From: Elusimicrobiota bacterium
GTDB taxonomy: Bacteria; Elusimicrobiota; Elusimicrobia; Elusimicrobiales; UBA9959
Assembly: GCA_016209085.1 (NCBI GenBank)
Contig: JACQWV010000124.1
Location: 1 to 36,461, forward strand
DNA length: 36,461 nucleotides
Direction of reading: 5' to 3'
Shown here one piece after another: positions 1 through 8,654 of the stretch; within the stretch, counting starts at the first letter, position 1, and the number at the start of each line of letters is the position of its first letter. The notes beneath the pieces are model-generated. The model saw nothing but the letters and a program-made list of their open reading frames with translations. It was not told the origin of the DNA and made no database searches. Made by a program: the position numbers and the translations under genes.

Positions 1-1
1 A

Positions 2-1696
2 AAAAAAATTCTTCTTGTTGACGTTGAATCAAACGAGACGCAGGAACTGAAAAAATTTCTTGAACACCACGGTTACAACGTTCATATCGTGTCCGATTAC
101 CGCTCATCTGTTTCAGCGGTGCAGAACTGGAAGCCCGACCTGGTGATTCTAAACATCTTCATCCGTTCTTTCAGCCCCCTGAACCTTATTGAAGATATTC
201 GGAAAAATCCGTTCACCGAAAACCAGAAGATGCTGATATTGTCCCGTATTCAGAAGATTACGGCGGTCACGGGCCCGTCCCCGGAAGTAAAGGGATATTT
301 AAGCAAGCCCATTGACTTTGAACATCTGAAAGAACTTCTGGTAAAAACAGCCGGCGCGGCAGGCAAAGATTTCCAGATTCCTGTGCTAGTTGCGGACGAC
401 GACCTGGAATTCTGCGACCTTATAAAAATGTTTTTGGAATCCAATTATTACAGGCCGGTAATAGTGACCGACGCGCAGAAAATACTCCAGAAAATCAAGG
501 AAGAAAAACCCTCTTTGATTCTGCTGGATTTAATGATGCCGGGGAAAGACGGTTTCCAGGTTCTGGACGAGCTCCAGGACGAGATAGAGACCTCAAAAAT
601 ACCCATAATCGTGTTAAGCGCGCTCCGCCTGGAATCTTACCAGGAGCGCGGAGCCATGACAGGCCTGCCTGAAATAATATCAAAAGAAATTCCGAAAGAA
701 CTGCTTTTAAACATCATAGAAAAAGAAATAGCGGGCCCGGACCAGCCCTCCGCAGCTCTTGCAATCCAGAAACCGAAAGTTCTGATTGCCGACGACCAGA
801 CCGAACTACTTTACCTGATGAAAGAAACCCTTGAGGAAGCCGGTTTTGAGGTAGTTGTCGCCCATGACGGAGCCGAGGCCCTGAAAGCGGTTTTTGATAC
901 TAACCCGGACATAGCTGTTCTGGATTACAACATGCCCCTAAAAGACGGGCTGGCAGTGGCCGAAGAAATGAAGGAAAATCCTCTTTTCGCGCACATACCC
1001 ATAATAATAGTGACTGCCTTCGGAGAAAAAAAATCAAAACTCAGGGGCTTGAGCATGGGAATTGACGATTACCTTACAAAACCGGTTGACACGGACGAGC
1101 TGATAGCGAGAATAAAAATGATTTTAAAGAGGAACAAGATGGTTCTGGACACCAACCCGCTTTCAAAGCTCCCGGGCAACCCCTCAATACAGGCAAGAAT
1201 AGAGCGGGAGATTTCAAAAAACGTCTCCTTTGCGGTTCTTTATATAGACCTGAATAATTTTAAGGCGTACAACGATTCTTACGGATTTGAAGCCGGCGAC
1301 AGGATCATAAGAGCCACGGCCAACCTTCTCGTGAAATTAACCATACAAAACGAGAAAACCGGCGACTTTATCGGCCATATCGGCGGAGACGATTTTATAG
1401 TCATCACGAGTTTTGATAAAGCGGAAGATTTGTGCAAAAGAATTATAAACGGATTCAATGAAATAGCCCCGTCCTTTTACAACAAAGACGACAGGGAGCG
1501 GGGCCACATAATGTCAACCGACAGGATGGGCAACATCAAAAAATTCCCTTTTCTTTCTATATCAATAGGCGTGGTTCACAACACCATCAGGCGGCTGATT
1601 TCCTTCGCGCAGGTAAGCAACATCGGCACGGAGCTGAAAAAATACGCTAAAGGCTCCTTCGGAAGCAGCTACGTGATTGACAGAAGGAAAGATTAA
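2..1696 (+). CDS. Multi-receiver response regulator with C-terminal GGDEF-like domain (5' truncated by window edge)
   Basis: Reading frame continues upstream of the listed ORF start (KKILLVDVESNETQELKKFLEHHGYNVHIVSDYRSS... from nt 2). Three REC-like units (VILNIF; LILLDLMMPGKDG; IAVLDYNMPLKDG...DDYLTKPVD), then YIDLNNFKAYNDSYGFEAGD...IGGDDFIVI, a GGDEF-type domain. Confidence 0.88.
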   Translation, partial: KKILLVDVESNETQELKKFLEHHGYNVHIVSDYRSSVSAVQNWKPDLVILNIFIRSFSPLNLIEDIRKNPFTENQKMLILSRIQKITAVTGPSPEVKGYLSKPIDFEHLKELLVKTAGAAGKDFQIPVLVADDDLEFCDLIKMFLESNYYRPVIVTDAQKILQKIKEEKPSLILLDLMMPGKDGFQVLDELQDEIETSKIPIIVLSALRLESYQERGAMTGLPEIISKEIPKELLLNIIEKEIAGPDQPSAALAIQKPKVLIADDQTELLYLMKETLEEAGFEVVVAHDGAEALKAVFDTNPDIAVLDYNMPLKDGLAVAEEMKENPLFAHIPIIIVTAFGEKKSKLRGLSMGIDDYLTKPVDTDELIARIKMILKRNKMVLDTNPLSKLPGNPSIQARIEREISKNVSFAVLYIDLNNFKAYNDSYGFEAGDRIIRATANLLVKLTIQNEKTGDFIGHIGGDDFIVITSFDKAEDLCKRIINGFNEIAPSFYNKDDRERGHIMSTDRMGNIKKFPFLSISIGVVHNTIRRLISFAQVSNIGTELKKYAKGSFGSSYVIDRRKD

Positions 1697-2892
1697 ATTT
1701 TGATAACCGGGGTTTCTATTTCTTCCGGATCCGGGTAATATATGGCTGGTTCAATCCTGCCGGGATTTGTGTCCGGAAGGTAGATGGCGGGCGCCGTTCT
1801 GGTCCTTTGAATGGAATCAACGGCTGATTTTCTGTTTATTTCTTTAAGCGCCTTGCCCAAATCCTCTTTAAATTTTTTCTCCGCATCGGTTTCCTTTATA
1901 AAGGACTCTGCTTCTGAAACCTTTGTGGCATCCTCGCCCCTTCCTTCATCTTGTTTTACCGAATGGGTTTTTCCCGGGTCATACATCCATTCAAGGCCTC
2001 TCGGGTCAATTGCTTCCGGCTCGTCGCCGTTGGGATACGCGTAATCAGTGGCGCCTCTTACAAGAATGCCTTCTATAAGGAAGGTTTTGGCGTTAAAAAC
2101 AGGACTGCCCGAATTCCCGACGAATGTGTCCAGATCAGTCACAAAATACCCGTTTTTTTCAACCTTTCTTATTCTGGCGTTACCGGATATTTTTACAGGC
2201 AGGCCGCTGGGATGGCCTATCACAAAAAGCTCAGTCCCTTTTTCAAGCTTCTGCCCCCTGTTGATTGCTATGGGCTGATGGCTCTCAACCGGTTTATCAA
2301 GCTTTATAAGAGCGTAATCCGGGCCCGCATCGTCAACCTTCCGCGCAATTACTGAACTGCAGGAATAGACCTCTGATTTTGCTATTTCCTTCGGATAAAC
2401 CCCTCTCTGTTTGATTGCAAAACCGAACACCACTTTCATCTTCTCGCAGGGGATTCCGCGCCGGTCCGGTTTCAGACAATGCCCGGCTGTCATAACCGTG
2501 TCTTCGGCCACAAGGCTGCCTGAACATAAGGAACCAACAGGCTGGTCGCCGAATTTCTCGCCTTCCCTGAGATTAAATTTGTCTTCCAGCGTCTTTGTTT
2601 TCAAAGAGTAGGCTGTCCCGGCTGAATTTAATTCAAGCTGACTCTCGTGCCAGATGGACACCACTGAGGTGGCAAATGCCGACATAAGAACGTCCCGATG
2701 ATTGCCGCTGTTAAAATATTCATGAAAATCTTTTCTGTCGTCGTCGCCGTAAATGCTTACCTTTATTATGTCTCCGGCATTAAGAGCCAGGACAGTCGTC
2801 GGCATAGCCTCCAACACCTGCGGCCGCAGAGCGGCTGTTCCGAAAGAGAAAACCGCCATGACTGCCGCTGCGCCATAGAGTTTCAGTTTCAT
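1693..2892 (-). CDS. Secreted trypsin-like (V8/S1-type) serine protease
   Basis: N-terminal signal-like segment; catalytic motifs TAGHC, DYALIKLD and GNSGSPVF. Confidence 0.88.
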   Translation of the reverse strand: MKLKLYGAAAVMAVFSFGTAALRPQVLEAMPTTVLALNAGDIIKVSIYGDDDRKDFHEYFNSGNHRDVLMSAFATSVVSIWHESQLELNSAGTAYSLKTKTLEDKFNLREGEKFGDQPVGSLCSGSLVAEDTVMTAGHCLKPDRRGIPCEKMKVVFGFAIKQRGVYPKEIAKSEVYSCSSVIARKVDDAGPDYALIKLDKPVESHQPIAINRGQKLEKGTELFVIGHPSGLPVKISGNARIRKVEKNGYFVTDLDTFVGNSGSPVFNAKTFLIEGILVRGATDYAYPNGDEPEAIDPRGLEWMYDPGKTHSVKQDEGRGEDATKVSEAESFIKETDAEKKFKEDLGKALKEINRKSAVDSIQRTRTAPAIYLPDTNPGRIEPAIYYPDPEEIETPVIKI

Positions 2893-3026
2893 AATTTTCT
2901 ACTGCCTCCAATAATAGCGTAGCCCCGGTCTTGACAAAAGTCAAGGTTTTTGGGTCCTATCCGTCAATAGGACCAAAGGGCACCGGCTGGACGACTCGTT
3001 GCGCGGGAACTTTGTAAAATGTGGGT

Positions 3027-3728
3027 ATGTGCAAAAAACTTGCCTGGCCCGCTGTTTTTGGCATTGCAATGGGATTCCTGGAAGCGGCCGCTGTTGTGTA
3101 TTTAAGACAGATGTTTTACCCCGAAGGATTCAAATTCCCCCTTGCTCCCATAAAACCGGACATCATTCTCTTAACGGAAATACTCAGGGAAGCCGCCACC
3201 CTGATTATGCTTATTTCCATTGCCTGCATACAGGCAAGGAGGCTTATTGTTCGTTTTGCGTATTTTATTTTCGTTTTCGGCATATGGGATATCTTTTATT
3301 ATATATTCCTTAAATTAGCGCTGAACTGGCCTGTTTCTGTCTTTGACTGGGATATCCTTTTCCTTATTCCCATTGTCTGGACAGGTCCGGTGATTGCGCC
3401 TGTCATATGTTCCCTTACCATGATCGGCCTTGCCGGAGAAATACTCTATTTTGAAGAAAAGGGCATTATTGCCCGGTTTGAGGCTCTGGAATGGGCTCTT
3501 TTGATTTGCGGCGCGTTTTTAATATTCCTTTCGTTTATACGGGATTTCGGCCTCATTATTCTAAAAAACAATTTCCTGCCCAGAATACCCTCTCTTATAA
3601 ACGACCCCGAATTCATCCGCCTCCTTTCAGCCTATGTTCCATGGTCTTTCAACTGGCCACTGTTCTGGGCAGGAGAAGCGCTGATTCTCGGGGCGTGCCT
3701 GATATTTGCAAAAAAACGCAAATACTGA
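3027..3728 (+). CDS. Conserved polytopic membrane protein of unknown function
   Basis: About 233 aa with several hydrophobic segments; ATG at 3027 preferred over GTG at 3021. Stop codon lies inside the adjacent repeat element. Confidence 0.75.
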   Translation: MCKKLAWPAVFGIAMGFLEAAAVVYLRQMFYPEGFKFPLAPIKPDIILLTEILREAATLIMLISIACIQARRLIVRFAYFIFVFGIWDIFYYIFLKLALNWPVSVFDWDILFLIPIVWTGPVIAPVICSLTMIGLAGEILYFEEKGIIARFEALEWALLICGAFLIFLSFIRDFGLIILKNNFLPRIPSLINDPEFIRLLSAYVPWSFNWPLFWAGEALILGACLIFAKKRKY

Positions 3729-3991
3729 GCTTCGCAGAAATAATGGATACGCTGGCTGAGCCGATTTTTGAGCGAGACAAGGAGTGAGGAGCGAGCATAT
3801 CTTTTGATATGTAAGCGACGAACGACGCAGTTGCAGCCGAAAAGCGGCCAGCCCCAAAGGGGAGGCTCATATTTGGCCGTCTGCTGCGTTGCTCCTCATT
3901 CACATAGCAAACGCTATGCTCATTCGTCGCGCCTTGCATCCAATCCAAATCTGAGCCTCCAACGTATCCATTATTTCTGCGAAGCTCAGTA
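3723..3991. mobile_element. MITE-like inverted-repeat element, copy A
   Basis: Ends TACTGAGCTTCGCAGAAATAATGGATACG ... CGTATCCATTATTTCTGCGAAGCTCAGTA are exact reverse complements; same family as copies at 4554, 6312 and 36148. Confidence 0.85.
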
Positions 3992-3993
3992 AA

Positions 3994-4021
3994 AACCCCG
4001 CCCTTTTTCAAGAGCGGGGTT
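3994..4021 (-). terminator. Rho-independent terminator for the SWIB gene
   Basis: Minus strand AACCCCGC-loop-GCGGGGTTTTT immediately downstream of the 4043 stop. Confidence 0.75.
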
Positions 4022-4042
4022 ATATTTTCAGTTCAAGCAGGA

Positions 4043-4303
4043 TTATTTCGCGTGTTTGGCAATCAGTTTTGCAAGATCAAACATGCTGACCTGTTTCTTT
4101 CCGCTAAAAAGCTTTGAAAGCTTTTCGTCAGAATTTATCATCCTCTTGTTTTTTTTGTCCTGAAGGCCGTTTCTCTTGATGTATGCCCAGAGTTTTTTTA
4201 CGATTTCGGTTCTCGGCATTGATTTATTGCCCACCACTTCAGCAAGAGTGGAGTCCGGCGTAAGAGGAGTCATGAACTTTGAGTTTGTTTTCGTTGCTGG
4301 CAT
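4043..4303 (-). CDS. SWIB/MDM2-domain protein
   Basis: 86 aa: MTPLTPDSTLAEVVGNKSMPRTEIVKKLWAYIKRNGLQDKKNKRMINSDEKLSKLFSGKKQVSMFDLAKLI, matching the SWIB fold signature. Confidence 0.9.
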   Translation of the reverse strand: MPATKTNSKFMTPLTPDSTLAEVVGNKSMPRTEIVKKLWAYIKRNGLQDKKNKRMINSDEKLSKLFSGKKQVSMFDLAKLIAKHAK

Positions 4304-4423
4304 TTACTTGTCCTCCCTGATACTGTTTCTCCCTATATACTACGTATCTTACATATTAATATTTCCCAATGGAGTTGTCAATAGAAAAATTTGGTTTTTG
4401 GAGATAAGGGGCGGATGCGACAA

Positions 4424-4495
4424 AGGCGCGGGTCGGAATTGAACCGACGCATAGCAGTTTTGCAGACTGCTGCCTTACCACTTGGCTACCGCGCC
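4424..4495 (-). tRNA. tRNA-Cys (GCA)
   Basis: Minus strand GGCGCGGUAGCCAAGUGGUAAGGCAGCAGUCUGCAAAACUGCUAUGCGUCGGUUCAAUUCCGACCCGCGCC plus U73 discriminator; 7-bp acceptor stem, GCA anticodon. Confidence 0.95.
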
Positions 4496-4553
4496 CTAAC
4501 TCAAATACTACAAAAATTCATTGGCGCGGCTCAATAAAACCGGTTTTTGGAGC

Positions 4554-4756
4554 TACTGAGCTACGTATAAATAATTGCACACTTGGCTGAGCCGACCCCG
4601 CACATGATGCGGGGCAAGAAACGAGGAGCGCGCATAACTTGGGTTATGTAAGCGACGAGTGACGCAGCCCTTCGACTTCGCTCAGGGTGGTGAGCTTGCC
4701 GAACCATCGCAGCCGAAAAGCCTCCAACGTATCCATTATTTAGTGAAAGCTCAGTA
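4554..4756. mobile_element. MITE-like element, copy B (internally shortened, with nested palindromes)
   Basis: TACTGAGC...GCTCAGTA ends; shared internal GGCTGAGCCGA, ACGAGGAGCGCGCATAAC, AAGCGACGAGTGACGCAG, GCCTCCAACGTATCCATTATTTAG. Confidence 0.75.
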
Positions 4757-4861
4757 TTATCCTTTTGTCAAGTATCCCCCAAACAAATTGCGGGGATGCG
4801 CGGTTTTGAGCCACCTGTGGGAGCCCTGTTTTTGCTAAAATTTATATATGGAGGTTCCATT

Positions 4862-5926
4862 ATGCTTAAACTAATTTTCCTGATTTTTACTGCCCTGCTA
4901 ATCCATAGTAATGTGTTTGCTAAAACCATTCACCTGAAAGACGGCGTGACAATAGAAGGAACCATTGAGGGGGAAATGGACAACCACATTGTGGTCAGAA
5001 CCGATTACGGCATTCTCAACATAGAAAAAGACAAAATCCAGCCGGACTCTATTTCTGCTTCTGATTTCATTCCCGAAGTGGTGTCAACGGCGCCGTATTC
5101 CTCCTCTGTTTCTTCTGGAACCGAACCGGCGGACAAGCCTGCCCCGTCTCCGGAATATATTTTTAAAACCCTGATGATAAGCACCTGGTCTTTCCATGAA
5201 ACCTATTTAAAAAACGGGGTTTTAATCGCTACTGCGGCATTTGACAACGATAAAAATCTCCTGTCTTTGGAAGGAACAATAGCAGATGGGACTTATTTTG
5301 AGTTTTATGAAAACGGAAACATAAAAACCGAAAAAACAATCCTTAACTTAAAAGAACATGGTCCTGTAAAAGTTTATTTTCCAAACGGCATTTTGCAGAG
5401 CAAGGCCTATTATCTGGAAGGGAAACTAAACGGAACGGTTGAAACCTTCAGCGACACGGGAAAGCTTCTGTTTGAGCAGAATTTCAAAAACGGCATGCCG
5501 CACGGATATTTCAGAACTTTTGACGAGGCCGGCAATATTAAATCCGAAACCTATTACCTTGAGGGAAGAATGGCCGAGCCCCCGAAGCCCGGGCAGCCGG
5601 TCGTTGAACAGAAGACGGCAAAAGAATCCCATGCCCCGGAACCGCCCATGACCACGAAGGTCTACAGAATTGCCCGCGGGGAAATGATTAAATTCTATCT
5701 GAACGGCAAATATGCGGCAAAAATCACCCTGGATAAAGAACACAACCTGATTGCAAAAGAAGGGAAACTGGAAGGCGGCATTGTGAAATCTTATTCAAAA
5801 GACGGAAAACTTGAAAAGGAATTCACTTTTGCCAATAACGAACTTACGGAACTTAAAATTTACAATCCGGACGGAAGCCTAAAGGAATCCTTCGGATATT
5901 CCGAAAACAAAGCAGTTAAGAAATAA
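4862..5926 (+). CDS. Secreted MORN_2/YwqK-like repeat protein
   Basis: Signal peptide MLKLIFLIFTALLIHSNVFA preceded by GGAGG; repeated ENGNIK/FPNGILQSKAYYLEGKLNGTVETFSDTGKLLFEQNFKNGMPHGYF/EAGNIKSETYYLEG units. The listed upstream start (4796) is unlikely. Confidence 0.85.
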   Translation: MLKLIFLIFTALLIHSNVFAKTIHLKDGVTIEGTIEGEMDNHIVVRTDYGILNIEKDKIQPDSISASDFIPEVVSTAPYSSSVSSGTEPADKPAPSPEYIFKTLMISTWSFHETYLKNGVLIATAAFDNDKNLLSLEGTIADGTYFEFYENGNIKTEKTILNLKEHGPVKVYFPNGILQSKAYYLEGKLNGTVETFSDTGKLLFEQNFKNGMPHGYFRTFDEAGNIKSETYYLEGRMAEPPKPGQPVVEQKTAKESHAPEPPMTTKVYRIARGEMIKFYLNGKYAAKITLDKEHNLIAKEGKLEGGIVKSYSKDGKLEKEFTFANNELTELKIYNPDGSLKESFGYSENKAVKK

Positions 5927-5929
5927 AAA

Positions 5930-6005
5930 TTGCCCCCGGTAGGACTTGAACCTACGACCCTCCCGTTATGAGCGGGATGCTCTAACCAACTGAGCTACAG
6001 GGGCA
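5930..6005 (-). tRNA. tRNA with CAT anticodon (Met elongator or Ile2, unresolved)
   Basis: Minus strand TGCCCCTGTAGCTCAGTTGGTTAGAGCATCCCGCTCATAACGGGAGGGTCGTAGGTTCAAGTCCTACCGGGGGCA; complete cloverleaf with loop CTCATAA. Confidence 0.93.
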
Positions 6006-6015
6006 TTTATCGCAT

Positions 6016-6030
6016 CCCGCCTATGGCGGG
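6016..6030. repeat. Short palindrome CCCGCCtatGGCGGG
   Basis: Perfect 6-bp arms, just beyond the tRNA 5' end. Confidence 0.6.
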
Positions 6031-6249
6031 ACGGTTTACCGCTATTTTGTAAATATCAATTTTAGCAAATTTGTTTATTTTGAAAATTTCAGCCGTTTCT
6101 TGTGACATGCCTGCCTGACGGCGCATAGCATCTTGCTCATCGGCAGTCAGGTGGTTTGCCCGCTCCTCCGACCTGCCCTTCTAAGCCTTGCCCGGCCTTC
6201 GTAGCCGAAGCGGCTGTCTCTCAAAATTCAACATTTAAAATTCATAATT

Positions 6250-6275
6250 CCCGAATTCTAACTGCAGAATTCGGG
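6250..6275. repeat. 26-bp palindrome CCCGAATTC-taactgca-GAATTCGGG
   Basis: Perfect 9-bp arms; closely related copy at 13232-13257. Confidence 0.8.
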
Positions 6276-6311
6276 TTAGTGCTGGTGGGTCTCTAATTCC
6301 TGTCCGAACAA

Positions 6312-6581
6312 ACTGAGCTTTCGCTAAATAATGGGCACGTTGGAGGCTCAGATTTGGATTAGATGCAAGGCGCTCCGAGGAAGGCGCACTTGAAAAGTGC
6401 GTCTACGAAGGAGCAACGCAGCAGACGGTCAAATATGAGCCTCCCTTTAGGGCTGGCCGCTTTTCGGCTGCGACTGCGTCGTTCGTCGCTTACATATCAA
6501 ACGATATGCTCGCTCCTCACTTCTTGTCTCGCTCAAAAATCGGCTCAGCCAGCGTATCCATTATTTAGCGAAAGCTCAGTA
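6312..6581. mobile_element. MITE-like element, copy C (opposite orientation)
   Basis: ACTGAGCTTTCGCTAAATAATGG...CCATTATTTAGCGAAAGCTCAGTA ends; interior is the reverse complement of copy A, including GGCCGCTTTTCGGCTGCGACTGCGTCGTTCGTCGCTTACATATCAAACGATATGCTCGCTCCTCACT. Confidence 0.85.
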
Positions 6582-7747
6582 GGTTTTCCTTCGCCGAAGG
6601 GCGAAATTTTTCTCAGACGCGCCACGATGTCCGCCATTTGTTTTGCGACAAAATCAATTTCCTCTTCTGTGTTGTAAACGCTGATAGAAAACCTTATTGA
6701 GCCGTGCGCAAAAGTATGCGGCGACTGCATGGCCATCAAAACGTGGGAAGGCTCAAGGGAGCCGGACGTGCATGCGGAGCCGGATGAGGCGCAGATTCCC
6801 TTTTCGCTTAAAAGAAGCAGAATGGATTCTCCCTCAATGTATTCAAAGCTTATGTTGGTGGTGTTGGGAATCCTTTCGGCTTTCCCGCCGTTTACTCTCG
6901 TATTGGGAATTGAATCCACAATTCTCTTTTCCAGGCTGTCCCTCAGCGCCCTGACCCTGCTGCTTTCGTGTTTCATGTTTTTAAGCGCCAGCTCGCAGGC
7001 TTTCCCGATTCCCACAATGTAGGGCACGTTCTCAGTGCCCGCTCTTCTTCCCTTTTCCTGGTGGCCGCCCATCATAAACGGCACGAATTTCAGGCCTTTG
7101 CGCGCATAGAGCAGTCCGACTCCTTTGGGCGCGTGCAGTTTATGGCCTGAAACAGAAAGCATGTCTATTTTTGAATTCTTCAGGTTTATCGGGATTTTCC
7201 CGGCTGCCTGGACCGCGTCTGTATGAAACAGCGCTCCTTTTGCCCTTGCTATCTGGGCCGCCTCTTCAACCGGAAAAACCACTCCTGTTTCATTATTGGC
7301 CCACATGATTGAAACCACGGCCGTTTCTTTGGTTGCTGCGTTTTTTAATTCGTCCAGGTTCAGCCTTCCTTCCCCATCAACAGCCAGATAAGTGACTTTG
7401 TATCCCTGTGATTGGAGAAATTTGCACAAATTCAAAACAGCCGGGTGCTCCACCTGCGTGGTGACTATGTGTTTTCTCTCCGGGTTCGCCCTGACAGCCG
7501 ACCATATGGCTGTTGAATCGCTTTCAGTGCCGCAGCTTGTAAAAATTATCTCTTCGGGATTCGCCCCTATCAGGGACGCGGCCCGCTCTCTTGCAATATC
7601 CAGATATTTCTGAACCTGTCCGCCGAAATAATGCATGCTTGAGGGATTGCCGTATAATTCGGTCAAAAACGGTTTCATTTCCTCAAGCGCTTCGGGCGCG
7701 GGTTTTGTGGTGGCATTGTTGTCAAAATAAATGATTTTTTCGGTCAT
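6545..7747 (-). CDS. nifS: Cysteine desulfurase, NifS/IscS family
   Basis: FDNNATTKPAPEAL, SVSGHKLHAPKGVG, SSGSACTSGSLEPSHVL motifs. C-terminal residues and stop are encoded by repeat copy C. Confidence 0.93.
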   Translation of the reverse strand: MTEKIIYFDNNATTKPAPEALEEMKPFLTELYGNPSSMHYFGGQVQKYLDIARERAASLIGANPEEIIFTSCGTESDSTAIWSAVRANPERKHIVTTQVEHPAVLNLCKFLQSQGYKVTYLAVDGEGRLNLDELKNAATKETAVVSIMWANNETGVVFPVEEAAQIARAKGALFHTDAVQAAGKIPINLKNSKIDMLSVSGHKLHAPKGVGLLYARKGLKFVPFMMGGHQEKGRRAGTENVPYIVGIGKACELALKNMKHESSRVRALRDSLEKRIVDSIPNTRVNGGKAERIPNTTNISFEYIEGESILLLLSEKGICASSGSACTSGSLEPSHVLMAMQSPHTFAHGSIRFSISVYNTEEEIDFVAKQMADIVARLRKISPFGEGKPTELSLNNGYAG

Positions 7748-8589
7748 ACTGATTCTTCCACTTGAACGGCAAAATCCACTTTTTCCTTCAGTTCTTTTTC
7801 AATAATTGACCTCATCGTAACGCCGGACATGGGACAGCCCACGCAGGCGCCGGAAAACTTTATTCTGACCACGTCCCCATCAATGTCCACGAGCTCGGCC
7901 GAGCCGCCGTCTTTGTTGAGCTTCGGATTGATATCCTGCTCAAGAATTTTTTCAATAAGGTGAATTTTCTTTACGAGGGTCATTTTGCCCTGCGTTTCTC
8001 CGGTTTTGGTCGCCTGTTTTTCCCAGAATTCCTTTAAGAGTTTTTCAAGCTCCGGGACGCACTGGCCGCAGCCCCCCCCGGCCTTTGTATAATTCGTCAC
8101 CTGCTCAACGGTTTTTAGATTGTTTTCTTTTATGGCTCTAAAAATTTTCACGTCCGTAACCTGAAAACATTTGCACACTATTTTTTCCCCGCTCCCCACA
8201 ATGTGTTTTCCTCCCCTGCCGCCCCTGTAATTCTCAACGGCCGCCTCAAGCGCTTCCATTCCCATTACAGAGCAGTGCATTTTTTCGTTCGGCAGCCCGC
8301 CCAGATATTCGGCTATGTCCTGATTCGTTATTCCGGCAGCTTCGTCAATGGTTCTGCCTTTTATCATTTCAGTTAAAGCTGAAGACGAGGCTATGGCGCT
8401 TGCGCAGCCGAAAGTTTTGAATTTTGCGTCAATAATTTTGCCGGTCGCCTTGTCTATTTTAAGCGTAAGCTTGAGAGCGTCCCCGCACACAATGTTGCCG
8501 ACCTCTCCGACAGCGTCGGGGCTTTCAATTTCCCCGACATTTTTGGGGTTCCTGAAATATTCTATCATCTTGTCCGTATAATTCCACAT
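7744..8589 (-). CDS. nifU: Full-length NifU-type Fe-S scaffold (IscU-like, BFD-like [2Fe-2S], Nfu domains)
   Basis: N-terminal YFRNPKNVGEI...VCGD...FGCASAIASSS; central CKCFQVTD...GGGCGQC; C-terminal GACVGCPMSGVTM. ATG overlaps nifS by 4 bp (ATGA). Confidence 0.93.
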   Translation of the reverse strand: MWNYTDKMIEYFRNPKNVGEIESPDAVGEVGNIVCGDALKLTLKIDKATGKIIDAKFKTFGCASAIASSSALTEMIKGRTIDEAAGITNQDIAEYLGGLPNEKMHCSVMGMEALEAAVENYRGGRGGKHIVGSGEKIVCKCFQVTDVKIFRAIKENNLKTVEQVTNYTKAGGGCGQCVPELEKLLKEFWEKQATKTGETQGKMTLVKKIHLIEKILEQDINPKLNKDGGSAELVDIDGDVVRIKFSGACVGCPMSGVTMRSIIEKELKEKVDFAVQVEESV

Positions 8590-8654
8590 AAAAACTTCCT
8601 CCGCCTCTTCTCCCTATATAATATGAAATATAAAATGAAAAATTCAATGCAATT

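Noticed and set aside
3649-4011. ORFs within repeat copies (3649-4011, 6363-6677, 3768-3992) with shared peptide RFSAATASFVAYISKDMLAPHSLSRSKIGSAS
   Set aside because: They translate the non-coding MITE-like element; similarity between them is due to the repeat, not a protein family.
4796-4861. N-terminal extension of the MORN_2-like protein
   Set aside because: A GGAGG site and signal peptide support ATG at 4862.
5930-6005. Assigning the CAT tRNA as initiator Met
   Set aside because: It has a T1-A72 pair and lacks the three GC pairs typical of the initiator anticodon stem; Met elongator versus Ile2 cannot be resolved by eye.
6545-8589. nifS/nifU as evidence of nitrogen fixation
   Set aside because: No nifHDK or other nif genes in the window; NifU/NifS types also serve general Fe-S assembly in many anaerobes.
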